Shown piece after piece: positions 8,005 to 16,357 of a stretch of DNA of 64,000 nt (its first letter is position 1; each line of letters opens with the position of its first letter). A program made the position numbers and the translations under genes. Origin of the DNA: Bradyrhizobium cytisi (GTDB taxonomy: Bacteria > Pseudomonadota > Alphaproteobacteria > Rhizobiales > Xanthobacteraceae); the NCBI RefSeq assembly GCF_008123515.1, contig NZ_VSSR01000072.1:1-64000 (forward strand), written 5' to 3'. The notes beneath the pieces are model-generated. The model had not been told where the DNA came from. It made no database searches and saw only the letters and a program-made list of their open reading frames with translations.

Positions 8005-9591
8005 ATGAGAAACTTCCATTTCCCCGGCAGGTCCACGGTCCACGCCACCAACGCGATGGTGGCGACCTCGCATCCGCAGGCATCTCTTGCCGCGATCGAG
8101 GTGCTGCGCGAGGGCGGCACGGCGGTGGACGCGGCGGTGGCGGGTTCTGCCCTGCTCGGAGTGATCGAGCCACAATCGACCGGCATCGGCGGCGATTGCT
8201 TTGCGCTGATCCAGCCGCGCGGCGAAGGCAAGATCATCGCCTATAACGGCTCCGGCCGGGCGCCGAAGGCGGCCAACGCCGACTGGTATATCGAGCGCAA
8301 GATCAAATCCGTGCCGCTGACCTCGGCCCATGCGGTTTCGATCCCCGGCGTGATCGACGCCTTCGACACCGTGCTGCGCGACCACGGCAAGTTCGGTTTC
8401 GACCGCCTGCTGCAGCCCGCGATCAAGGCGGCCGAGGAAGGCTATGTCGTTGCCCCCCGCATCGCGTTCGACTGGAAGAACCAGTTCGAGAAGCTGAAGG
8501 GCGGCACCAACACCGTTCGTTACCTGTTGCCTGGCGGCAAGCCGCCGGTGGCCGGCGACATCATCCGCCAGGCCGAACTCGGCAAGACGCTACGCGCAAT
8601 CGCCAAGGACGGTCGCGATGCCTTCTACAAGGGCGAGATCGCTGAGGACATGGTCGAGACCTTACGCGGCATCGGTGGCCTGCACACGCTCGACGATTTC
8701 GCCGCGCACACGACCGAGACGACGACGCCGATCGGCACGATGTACAAGGGCTACGACGTCTGGCAGTGCCCGCCGAACGGGCCCGGCGTCACCGCGCTGC
8801 TGATGCTGAACATCCTGTCGCGCTTCGACTTGACCAAATACGCGCCGCTCAGCGTGGAACGCTTCCATCTCGAGGCGGAAGCCGCCCGCATCGCCTACAT
8901 GAATCGCGAGATGCACGTCGCCTCTCCCGAGCACATGAAGATCAACGTCGCCGAGATGCTCGAAAAGGGCTTTGCCGACGAGTACATCAGCAAGATCCGC
9001 CTGGACGGAATGCTCGACCTGCCGAACGTCGCGCCGCCGATGAATCCCTCGACCATCTACATCACGGTCGTGGACAAGGATCGCAACGTCTGCTCGTTCA
9101 TCAACTCGATCGCACATTCCTTCGGCTCGGCGATCGTCTCGAACAAGACCGGCGTGCTGTTCCAGAACCGCGCCGGCGGCTTCCGCATTCAGCCGGGCCA
9201 TCCCAACTGCATCGAAGGCAGCAAGCGCCCGCTGCATACGATCATGCCGGGCCTGCTTACCAAGGGCGGCCGTTCCACGATGTCGTTCGCAGTGATGGGC
9301 GGCCAGTATCAGCCGACCGGCCATACCCATCTCTTGACCAACATCCTCGACTACGGGTGCGACGTGCAGGAGGCGATCGACATGCCGCGCGGCCTGCATT
9401 ACGAGGGCCAGTATCAGCTTGAGGACAGCGTGCCGTCTGACATCGTCGAGGGCCTCAAGAAGCTCGGCCACAAGACCACGAATGTGGTGGGCCCGCTCGG
9501 CGGCGCCCAGGCGATCTGGATCGACTGGGACAAGGGCACGCTCACCGGCGGTTCCGATCCGCGCAAGGACGGCTGCGCGTTGGGCTATTGA
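8005..9591 (+). CDS. gamma-glutamyltransferase family Ntn-hydrolase, cytoplasmic
   Basis: The 528-residue protein matches the gamma-glutamyltranspeptidase fold: GTAVDAAVAGSALLGVIEPQSTGIGGDCFALI near the N-terminus, PPNGPGVTALLMLNIL, and a C-terminal GSDPRKDG. The expected nucleophile after self-cleavage is Thr350 in PSTIYITVVD, where classic enzymes have TTHxSVVD, so the neighbouring His is replaced. There is no signal peptide, unlike periplasmic Ggt; related cytoplasmic members act on other amides, for example oxamate amidohydrolase HpxW. The substrate is therefore open. Confidence 0.85.
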   Translation: MRNFHFPGRSTVHATNAMVATSHPQASLAAIEVLREGGTAVDAAVAGSALLGVIEPQSTGIGGDCFALIQPRGEGKIIAYNGSGRAPKAANADWYIERKIKSVPLTSAHAVSIPGVIDAFDTVLRDHGKFGFDRLLQPAIKAAEEGYVVAPRIAFDWKNQFEKLKGGTNTVRYLLPGGKPPVAGDIIRQAELGKTLRAIAKDGRDAFYKGEIAEDMVETLRGIGGLHTLDDFAAHTTETTTPIGTMYKGYDVWQCPPNGPGVTALLMLNILSRFDLTKYAPLSVERFHLEAEAARIAYMNREMHVASPEHMKINVAEMLEKGFADEYISKIRLDGMLDLPNVAPPMNPSTIYITVVDKDRNVCSFINSIAHSFGSAIVSNKTGVLFQNRAGGFRIQPGHPNCIEGSKRPLHTIMPGLLTKGGRSTMSFAVMGGQYQPTGHTHLLTNILDYGCDVQEAIDMPRGLHYEGQYQLEDSVPSDIVEGLKKLGHKTTNVVGPLGGAQAIWIDWDKGTLTGGSDPRKDGCALGY

Positions 9592-9757
9592 GCCTTCGCG
9601 AGGTTCCGCACAAGATCAGGAAAAGTTGACGAAGGGGCGGCGCGACGCAGGCTGCGCCGCCCTTTCTTATTCGGAACTGAGCTCGTTACTCCAAGTTATG
9701 GGGCGATGAGCGGTGCAGGCGTGCGCTGCCTTGTTTTCGAAGCGGCGGAGGCCGTCC

Positions 9758-10372
9758 ATGTCCGATACTTCAAGTTCCCGACCATCAGGATTCCACCGGC
9801 GCGCTTTCATCGCCGGCGCCGCAGGCAGCGCGCTTGTTCCGCTGACGGCGCGCGCGGCCGTGCAGGATGCGCAAGCGCCCGTGGCGCAGGATCCGGCGCT
9901 TCCCGTCGATGTCACGCTGCGGGTGAATGGCCAGGACAAGCGCCTCAACCTCGACGCCCGCACCACGGTGCTGGATGCGCTGCGCGAGCATCTCAAGCTC
10001 ACCGGCAGCAAAAAAGGCTGCGATCACGGCCAGTGCGGCGCCTGCACAGTGCTGATCGGCGATCGGCGCGTGGTGTCGTGCCTGACGCTTGCGCTCGCGG
10101 CCGAAGGGCAAGAGATCACGACCATCGAAGGACTCGCGACCAACGACCGCCTGCATCCGATGCAGCAGGCCTTCGTCGACAACGATGCCTTTCAGTGCGG
10201 CTATTGCACGCCCGGCCAGATCATGTCCGCGATTGCATGCGTGAAGGAGGGGCATGCCGGCTCCGACGCCGACATCCGCGAATACATGAGCGGCAACATC
10301 TGCCGCTGCGCCGCCTATCCCAACATTGTTGCCGCCGTGAAGCAGGCCGCGACCGAAATCATGAAAGGCTAG
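9758..10372 (+). CDS. paoA: aldehyde oxidoreductase, Tat-exported [2Fe-2S] subunit
   Basis: Small iron-sulfur subunit of a PaoABC-type periplasmic molybdenum aldehyde oxidoreductase. A twin-arginine signal (FHRRAFIAGAAGSALVPLTARA) spans about residues 12-33. The plant-type cluster Cys lie in KKGCDHGQCGACTVL and VVSCLT, and the second pair of motifs is CGYCTPGQ and GNICRCAAY. The ATG at 9758 has a CGGAGG site. The folded heterotrimer is expected to cross the membrane through this one Tat signal. It is the first gene of three, 4 bases before paoB. Confidence 0.9.
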   Translation: MSDTSSSRPSGFHRRAFIAGAAGSALVPLTARAAVQDAQAPVAQDPALPVDVTLRVNGQDKRLNLDARTTVLDALREHLKLTGSKKGCDHGQCGACTVLIGDRRVVSCLTLALAAEGQEITTIEGLATNDRLHPMQQAFVDNDAFQCGYCTPGQIMSAIACVKEGHAGSDADIREYMSGNICRCAAYPNIVAAVKQAATEIMKG

Positions 10373-10376
10373 GCGC

Positions 10377-11393
10377 ATGCGATCGTTTTCATATCAGAGG
10401 GCGACAGACCCCGGCATGGCCGTGCAGGCGCTCAGCGCCGACGCGGCAGCCAACAATCCGCTAACGCAGGCCACAGCACAGCCACTCGCCGGCGGCACCA
10501 CGCTGATCGATTTGATGAAGCTCGACGTGATGCGGCCCGCCGCGATCGTCGACATCAATCCGCTCGCGCAGGGCTGGTCGGCGATCGAGCCTGGGAGCGG
10601 GAACCTGTGGCTCGGTGCGCTCGCAAAAATGTCCGACGTCGCCGCGCATGAGGACATCCAGCGCAACTATCCAGTCATTGCAGATTCCCTGAAGCTCGCC
10701 GCCAGCGCGCAGCTGCGCAATATGGCGACGCTCGGCGGCAACGTGTTGCAGCGGACGCGTTGCAGCTATTTCCGCGACGTTTCCTACGAGAATTGCAACA
10801 AGCGCAATCCCGGCTCCGGTTGTGCCGCAATGGATGGCGTCAATCGCATGCATGCCGTGCTTGGCACCTCCGAGCAGTGCATTGCGACCTATCCCGGCGA
10901 TTTCGCCCAGGCGCTGATCGCACTGGACGCCACGGTCGAGGTCACCGGCAGGTCCGGGACCCGCAGCATGCCTTTTGCGGAATTGCATAAGCCCCCCGGC
11001 AACACGCCCGAGATCGAGACCTCGCTCCAACCGGGCGAGCTGATTTCCGCCTTCGTCATTCCCGGCCGCTGGCCGCGCTCCGTCTACCTGAAGGCGCGTG
11101 ACCGGCAATCCTATGAATTCGCGCTGTCCTCCGCCGCCGTCGCGCTCGATGTACAGGACGGCACGATCAGGGATGCGCGCATCGCGTTGGGTGGTGTCGC
11201 CACGGTACCTTGGCGCGCGCGAGAGACGGAGGCGCTGCTCAAGGGCCGGAAGTTCGATGACGGTCTGGCGCAGCGCGCTGCGGACGCCGCATTCGCCGAC
11301 GCCAAGGGGCGTCGGCACAACAGCTTCAAGATCGCGCTCGGCAAGCGCGTGGTGGCGCACGCGCTCCAGCAGGCCGTAACGATGGAGATCTGA
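10377..11393 (+). CDS. paoB: aldehyde oxidoreductase, FAD subunit with extra Fe-S cluster
   Basis: FAD-binding subunit (PF00941 type) with PLAGGTTLIDLMKLDVMRP and the LGGNVLQRTRC block. Cys129, Cys140, Cys149 and Cys168 sit in the same setting as the extra [4Fe-4S] cluster insert of E. coli PaoB (RTRCSYFRD, NCNKRNPGSGC, SEQCIATYPGDFAQALIALDA), which separates this branch from ordinary xanthine dehydrogenases. It has no signal and is expected to travel with PaoA. It sits between paoA (4-base gap) and paoC (2-base gap). Confidence 0.92.
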   Translation: MRSFSYQRATDPGMAVQALSADAAANNPLTQATAQPLAGGTTLIDLMKLDVMRPAAIVDINPLAQGWSAIEPGSGNLWLGALAKMSDVAAHEDIQRNYPVIADSLKLAASAQLRNMATLGGNVLQRTRCSYFRDVSYENCNKRNPGSGCAAMDGVNRMHAVLGTSEQCIATYPGDFAQALIALDATVEVTGRSGTRSMPFAELHKPPGNTPEIETSLQPGELISAFVIPGRWPRSVYLKARDRQSYEFALSSAAVALDVQDGTIRDARIALGGVATVPWRARETEALLKGRKFDDGLAQRAADAAFADAKGRRHNSFKIALGKRVVAHALQQAVTMEI

Positions 11394-11395
11394 CC

Positions 11396-13687
11396 ATGAC
11401 TGCTGCTGCTCCCGAGCCCAAGGCGACCATGGGCCAGCCCGTGCCGCGCTATGATGCAACGGCAAAAGTCACGGGGCGGGCGACCTACGGGTCCGATATG
11501 CCGCTGGACAATCCTGCCTATGCGTTCCTGGTCACCAGCGCGATTGCCAGGGGCCGCATCAACAGCTTTGATCTCGGCGATGCCAAGCGTGTCCGCGGCG
11601 TGATCGACATTGTCACGCACGAGAATGCGCCGAAGCTGAAGGAGTCAAAGCTCTTCAGCAATGGCGGCTATGCCGGGACCACGATCCAGCCGTTGAAATC
11701 GGCCGACATTGCGCATGACGGCGAGATCATCGCTGTGGTCGTTGCAGAGAGCTACGAGGCTGCGCGCGAGGCCGCCAATCGCGTCAAGGTCAGCTACTCG
11801 GCGGCCACCCCGAGCGCGAGCTTCGACTCGCCGGGAACCACGAAAGCTGCCGCGAAAGGCCAGAACGCGCAATTCAGGGAAGATCCGCAGGTCGGCGATT
11901 TCGCCAAGGCGTTTGAGGAGGCCGAGGTGAAGCTCACCGCTTCCTACGACACGCCGACCCAGCATCACAACCCGATGGAGCTATTCTCGACGAGCTGCGC
12001 CTGGATGGGCGACGACCTCGTCATCTATGAGCCGAGCCAATATGTCTACGGCTTGAAGAACGGCGTCGCCGAGCAGCTCAGCATCGATGCTGACAAGGTG
12101 AGGGTGGTCAATCCCTATGTCGGCGGCGGTTTTGGCTCGCGCGGCTCAATGACGCCGCGCACCGCGATCATCGCCGGCATCGCCAAGGGGCTGAACCGGC
12201 CGGTCAAGCTGGTCCCGACCCGCGACCAGGGTTTTACCATCGCAACTTATCGCGCCGAGACCCGCCACGAGATCAAGCTCGGCGCCAGCCGCGACGGCAA
12301 GCTGGTTGCGCTCAGGCACGAGGGCGCAGAAGTATCCTCGCGCGCTGACGCCTATTGCGTCGGTGGCACCAAGACCACGACGCGGCTCTATGCCTGCCCG
12401 AACGTCGACAGCCTCGTGTCGATCGTGCGTGCGGATCGAAACACGCCAGGCTTCATGCGCTCGCCGCCGGAGGTGCCGTATCTGTTCGCGCTGGAGAGCG
12501 CGATGGACGAGCTCGCGGTCAAGCTCAACATGGATCCGGTCGAGCTCCGCCGCGTCAACGACACCACCAATGAGCCGATCGGCGGCAAGCCCTATACCTC
12601 GCGATCGCTGATGGCGTGCTTCGACGCGGCGGCCAAAGCCTTTGGCTGGTCGCAGCGCTCGGCCGCACCCAGATCGATGTCGGATGGCGACTGGCTGGTC
12701 GGCTATGGCTGTGCCTCCACTTGCTATCCGACGCAGATGGGGCCGTCGGCGGCACGCGTGCGCCTCCAGCGCGACGGCCGTACCCGGGTCGAGATCGCCG
12801 GCCACGAGATCGGCACCGGCGCCTACACCATCATTGCCCAGACCGCGGCTGATCGGCTCGGCGTGCCCTTGGAGAAGGTCTCGGTCTTTATCGGCGACAG
12901 CGATCTGCCGCCGGCGCCGGTCGCGGGCGGCTCGAACTCGACCGCGAGCGCCTGCTCGGCGGTGATGATGGTGTGTGACCAGGTCCGCCAGAAATTGTTC
13001 AAGGCGGTGATGCCGAACGAGAGTCTCACGGACAAGGCCAAGGAAACGGTCGGCATCGGCCAGACGCCGACGACGCAGGCGGCGAAGAGTGACCGGCCGC
13101 TTGATCTGGAGAAGGCATTCGACGCGCTCGGTGCCAGCGTGGTCGAAGAATATGGCGAGTGGAAGCCGGACGGCGCGCCGCTGGATTCCTTCAAGGCAAT
13201 GCATAGCGGCCACGTGCGCCTCGTCGGTGGTGCCGCCTTGAAGGACAAGATCGCCTACGCTTTCGGTGCGGAGTTCGTCGAGGTCAGGATCAACCGCCTC
13301 ACACACGAGATCCGCGCGCCACGGCTGGTCGGTGCGTTCGCAGCAGGCCGCATCATGAATCCGCGGACAGCGCGCAGCCAGCTGATGGGCGGCCTGATCT
13401 GGGGCATGTCCTCGGCGCTGCTGGAAGCCACGGAGATCGACGAGCGCACCGCGCGCTACGTCAACGACAATTTTGCCGACTATCTTGTCCCCGTGAATGC
13501 GGATGTGCCCGGGGTCGAGGTGATCCTGCTCTCCGAGCAGGACGATCACATCAATCCGGCCGGCGCGAAAGGGCTCGGCGAGCTCGCCAATGTCGGCACC
13601 AATGCAGCGATCTGCAACGCGATCTATCACGCCACCGGCCAGCGCATCCGCAAGCTGCCGGTGCGGCTGGAAAATATCGAGGCCTGA
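11396..13687 (+). CDS. paoC: aldehyde oxidoreductase, molybdopterin catalytic subunit
   Basis: The 763-residue subunit binds the molybdenum cofactor and oxidises aromatic or aliphatic aldehydes to acids. Visible motifs are VTGRATYGSDM at the N-terminus, the cofactor loop NPYVGGGFGSRG, AGHEIGTGAYTIIAQ, GGSNSTASACSAV and the base-bearing GAKGLGELANVGTNAA near the C-terminus (Glu in GELAN). It is the last gene of the operon: the next gene is an FKBP, and no paoD/XdhC-like cofactor-insertion chaperone follows here. Confidence 0.92.
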   Translation: MTAAAPEPKATMGQPVPRYDATAKVTGRATYGSDMPLDNPAYAFLVTSAIARGRINSFDLGDAKRVRGVIDIVTHENAPKLKESKLFSNGGYAGTTIQPLKSADIAHDGEIIAVVVAESYEAAREAANRVKVSYSAATPSASFDSPGTTKAAAKGQNAQFREDPQVGDFAKAFEEAEVKLTASYDTPTQHHNPMELFSTSCAWMGDDLVIYEPSQYVYGLKNGVAEQLSIDADKVRVVNPYVGGGFGSRGSMTPRTAIIAGIAKGLNRPVKLVPTRDQGFTIATYRAETRHEIKLGASRDGKLVALRHEGAEVSSRADAYCVGGTKTTTRLYACPNVDSLVSIVRADRNTPGFMRSPPEVPYLFALESAMDELAVKLNMDPVELRRVNDTTNEPIGGKPYTSRSLMACFDAAAKAFGWSQRSAAPRSMSDGDWLVGYGCASTCYPTQMGPSAARVRLQRDGRTRVEIAGHEIGTGAYTIIAQTAADRLGVPLEKVSVFIGDSDLPPAPVAGGSNSTASACSAVMMVCDQVRQKLFKAVMPNESLTDKAKETVGIGQTPTTQAAKSDRPLDLEKAFDALGASVVEEYGEWKPDGAPLDSFKAMHSGHVRLVGGAALKDKIAYAFGAEFVEVRINRLTHEIRAPRLVGAFAAGRIMNPRTARSQLMGGLIWGMSSALLEATEIDERTARYVNDNFADYLVPVNADVPGVEVILLSEQDDHINPAGAKGLGELANVGTNAAICNAIYHATGQRIRKLPVRLENIEA

Positions 13688-13747
13688 GGGGTGGAAACCG
13701 CATGCTCGTTGCGCTAGACACCTCCCGCCTCAAACGGAAGGTGTTCT

Positions 13748-14212
13748 ATGCAGCGTTTCCAGCGCATGCTCCTCGCCATCATGTCGGCCCTCGCGATCAC
13801 TGTGATCGCCAGCGTGTCGACATTCGTCCCCACCACGGCATCGGCCCAGACCGCAGGAAAACCCATGACCACAGCTTCAGGCTTGCAGACTATCGACAGC
13901 GTCGCCGGCACCGGCGCTTCGCCGAAGCCCGGCCAGATTTGCGTGATGCACTACACCGGCTGGCTCTATGAGAACGGCCAGAAGGGCAAGAAATTCGACT
14001 CCTCGGTCGATCGCAACGAACCATTCGAATTTCCCATCGGCAAGGGCCGCGTCATCGCCGGCTGGGACGAGGGCGTTGCCACGATGAAGGTCGGCGGCAA
14101 GCGCACGCTGATCATCCCGCCGCAGCTCGGTTACGGCGCGCGCGGCGCCGGCGGCGTGATCCCGCCAAACGCGACCTTGATGTTCGATGTGGAATTGCTC
14201 GCGGTGAAGTGA
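13748..14212 (+). CDS. FKBP-type peptidyl-prolyl isomerase, exported
   Basis: The 154-residue protein has a signal peptide cut near ASA-QT (residue 33) and one FKBP domain: ASGLQTIDSVAGTG, VMHYTGWLYENGQKGKKFDSS, PFEFPIGKGRVIAGWDEGVATMKVGGKRTLIIPPQLGYG and a C-terminal IPPNATLMFDVELL. The active-site aromatic and Asp positions of the family are retained, so cis-trans proline isomerisation in the periplasm is likely. It lies 60 bases after paoC on the same strand and may assist exported proteins; a direct link to PaoABC is not shown. A strong terminator follows. Confidence 0.93.
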   Translation: MQRFQRMLLAIMSALAITVIASVSTFVPTTASAQTAGKPMTTASGLQTIDSVAGTGASPKPGQICVMHYTGWLYENGQKGKKFDSSVDRNEPFEFPIGKGRVIAGWDEGVATMKVGGKRTLIIPPQLGYGARGAGGVIPPNATLMFDVELLAVK

Positions 14213-14240
14213 AGACTTTCGCCGTCAGTGCGGATGGATA

Positions 14241-14273
14241 AAAAAAGACCAGCCTCGCGGCCGGTCTTTTTGC
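14241..14273 (+). terminator. rho-independent terminator after FKBP gene
   Basis: Stem GACC-A-GCC pairing with GGC-C-GGTC, flanked by AAAAA on the left and TTTTT on the right, so it can work in both directions for the convergent FKBP and CsbD-like genes. Confidence 0.85.
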
Positions 14274-14296
14274 TTTCAGTCTCGATCGTGCGCGCG

Positions 14297-14515
14297 TTAC
14301 TCCGCCGCGCGGCGTGCCGCCGCAGCGGCGCGATCGATCGCTTCCTTCGCGGCGTCCTTGGCATCGCCCGTGGCCTTCTGGCCCTTGCCCTTCACCTCCT
14401 GGACCGCGCCTTCGCCCTGCAGGTGTTCGGAACCGGTGGCTTCGCCGATGTCCTGCTTGGCCTTGCCGATCGCTTCGTTGGCGGCGCCCTTGATCTTGTC
14501 GCTCGTGCTACCCAT
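14297..14515 (-). CDS. CsbD family stress protein
   Basis: A 72-residue hydrophilic protein of the CsbD family: MGSTSDKIKGAANEAIGKAKQDIGEATGS then a Lys/Ala-rich second half (EVKGKGQKATGDAKDAAKEAIDRA). The ATG at 14515 has an AAGGAGAG ribosome site. CsbD-like proteins are induced by general stress in several bacteria; their molecular role is unknown. Confidence 0.88.
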   Translation of the reverse strand: MGSTSDKIKGAANEAIGKAKQDIGEATGSEHLQGEGAVQEVKGKGQKATGDAKDAAKEAIDRAAAAARRAAE

Positions 14516-14642
14516 GAAACTCTCCTTCCGGTTTTCTTGCCGGGACAACAGCTGACGCGCGCGAGGGTTCCTATTTTGGTATGGCTTGATGTCGCGGCTT
14601 TGGTTAGCTTGCCCCGCACGGAACCAACAGAAAGCAAGATCA

Positions 14643-15155
14643 ATGACCGGCCATGACCACTCGCATTCCCAACATGCACACGATCATGACGATCGCTGGA
14701 AACATGACGGCGTGCGTGTCATTCCCGGCAATCAGCTCGATACCAACGTGCCGTCGACGGCAGGCATGGACCGTGCGGCCGCGATCAATTTCGCCCGCGT
14801 CGGCGCACAGAAATTGTGGGCGGGCACGGTCAGCATCAAGCCGGATGCGAAGACCGGCGCGCATCATCACGGTCATCTCGAAAGCGTCATCTACGTGGTG
14901 AAGGGCAAGGCGCGGATGCGCTGGGGCGAGAGCCTGCAATTCACCGCCGAGGCCGGTCCCGGCGATTTCATTTTCGTGCCGCCCTACGTGCCGCACCAGG
15001 AGATCAATGCCAGCCGCGACGAGGTGCTGGAATGCGTGCTGGTGCGCAGCGACGGCGAGGCGGTTGCGATCAATCTCGACATCGAGCCGGTCGAGAAGCC
15101 CGAGACCGTGCTGTGGATCGATCCGGTGCACCGGGATCCGAACGAGAAGAAGTAA
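14643..15155 (+). CDS. cupin-domain protein with His-rich N-terminus
   Basis: The 170-residue protein carries a cupin metal site: HHHGHLESVIYVVKGKARMRWG in motif 1 and GDFIFVPPYVPHQE in motif 2, giving the usual His/Glu ligands. The N-terminus (MTGHDHSHSQHAHDHDD) is a His/Asp stretch suited to binding divalent metal. No substrate can be named; related single-domain cupins include dioxygenases and isomerases. The ATG at 14643 is chosen over an upstream in-frame start because the His-rich segment begins there. Confidence 0.8.
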   Translation: MTGHDHSHSQHAHDHDDRWKHDGVRVIPGNQLDTNVPSTAGMDRAAAINFARVGAQKLWAGTVSIKPDAKTGAHHHGHLESVIYVVKGKARMRWGESLQFTAEAGPGDFIFVPPYVPHQEINASRDEVLECVLVRSDGEAVAINLDIEPVEKPETVLWIDPVHRDPNEKK

Positions 15156-15286
15156 GGCCGAAGACTGCGCCGGGTTCGGTGGGACAGAATCCCGCAGCCG
15201 GCGGCCGGGAAAATATCTCGGAAGCCGTGTCGGATGGCGGTCCAGCCATCCGTCCTTGGGAAGAACCCCGCCCCAAGGAGCTTTCG

Positions 15287-15715
15287 ATGCCCAGGATGAT
15301 TTTCCTCAATCTGCCGGTGACCAACCTCAAGCGTGCGACCGCCTTTTATGAGGCGATCGGCGCGACCAGGAACCCGCAGTTCAGTGACGACACGGCGAGC
15401 TGCATGGTCTTTTCGGAGACCATCTACGCGATGCTGACGACCCATGACAAATTCCGTCAGTTCACGTCCAAGCCGATCGCTGATGCAAAGACCTCGAACC
15501 AGGCGCTGTTCTGCCTGTCCGCCGATAGCCGGAATGAGGTCGACGATATCGTCGGCAGGGCCGAGGCTGCGGGCGGAGTGGCCGATCCCAGCCCGAATGA
15601 CGAATACAGCTTCATGTACGGCCGCAGCTTCGAGGATCCGGATGGTCATATGTGGGGTGTGAACTGGCTGGACATGGCAGCCGTCCCCCCGAAGCCCGCC
15701 ATGGCGAACGCCTGA
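15287..15715 (+). CDS. VOC (glyoxalase/bleomycin-resistance) family protein
   Basis: A 142-residue vicinal-oxygen-chelate protein: MIFLNLPVTNLKRATAFYEAIG opens the first beta-alpha-beta-beta-beta unit and YGRSFEDPDGHMWGVNWLDM closes the second. An AAGGAG site precedes the ATG at 15287. The family includes lyases, dioxygenases and sequestration proteins; no specific substrate is indicated. It stands 28 bases before a second VOC gene on the same strand and is probably co-transcribed with it. Confidence 0.85.
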   Translation: MPRMIFLNLPVTNLKRATAFYEAIGATRNPQFSDDTASCMVFSETIYAMLTTHDKFRQFTSKPIADAKTSNQALFCLSADSRNEVDDIVGRAEAAGGVADPSPNDEYSFMYGRSFEDPDGHMWGVNWLDMAAVPPKPAMANA

Positions 15716-15742
15716 TCGAAACCCTGAAGAGGAGCATTCGCA

Positions 15743-16231
15743 ATGTCCAAGCTCGTGCCCTGCATGTGGTTCAACGGCGACGCCGAGGAAGCCGCGAAGT
15801 TCTACGTCTCGCTGGTGCCGAATTCGGCGATCACGCACGTCCAGCACAATGTTGCGGACAACCCGTCCGGCAAGGAGGGCTCGGTGCTCGTCGTCGAGTT
15901 CACGGTGGCCGGCCAGCCACTGGTCGCGCTCAACGGTGGCATGAAGGTGGAATATACCCACGCGCTGTCGCTGATGATCCATTGCGACGATCAGGTCCAG
16001 GTCGACAGCGTCTGGAATGCGTTCCTGGCCAACGGCGGCAAGGAGCAGCAGTGCGGCTGGATCTATGACCGCTACGGCGTGTCCTGGCAGGTGGTGCCGA
16101 AGGTGATGTTCGACTTCCTGTCGAGCCCCGACAAGTCAGCCGCCGCACGCGCGATGCAGGCCATGATGAAAATGGTGAAACTCGATGTCGAGGCGCTGCG
16201 GCGCGCGTTCGAGGGCAAGTCGGCGGCGTGA
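15743..16231 (+). CDS. PhnB-like VOC family protein
   Basis: A 162-residue protein of the PhnB/3-demethylubiquinone methyltransferase-like VOC branch: LVPCMWFNGDAEEAAKFYVSLVPNS, FTVAGQPLVALNGG, and DRYGVSWQVVPKVMFDFLSSPDKSAAARAMQAMMKM with the typical C-terminal helix. The family name is misleading, since no methyltransferase domain is present. GGAG lies 8 bases before the ATG. Confidence 0.85.
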   Translation: MSKLVPCMWFNGDAEEAAKFYVSLVPNSAITHVQHNVADNPSGKEGSVLVVEFTVAGQPLVALNGGMKVEYTHALSLMIHCDDQVQVDSVWNAFLANGGKEQQCGWIYDRYGVSWQVVPKVMFDFLSSPDKSAAARAMQAMMKMVKLDVEALRRAFEGKSAA

Positions 16232-16246
16232 CGTCAACATCGGTGC

Positions 16247-16341
16247 CGTAGGGTGGTGCAAAGGCGCGACAGCGCCGTGCCCACCATCCGTCTCCGGTTG
16301 AGAGAGAAGTGGTGGGCACGCTCCGCTTTGCCCACCCTACG
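16247..16341. repeat. intergenic palindromic repeat, GTAGGGTGG family
   Basis: The left end CGTAGGGTGG and right end CCCACCCTACG are inverted, and inner parts GTGCCCACCA/TGGTGGGCAC also pair, so the element folds into a long imperfect hairpin. It lies between the convergent genes ending at 16231 and 16358. Elements with these ends are, to my knowledge, common in Bradyrhizobium and Rhodopseudomonas genomes. Confidence 0.8.
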
Positions 16342-16357
16342 AGACTGGGGCTCGCGG

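Noticed and set aside
12146..13630. 494-codon minus-strand open frame over paoC
   Set aside because: Antisense to an intact molybdopterin subunit; no recognisable motif.
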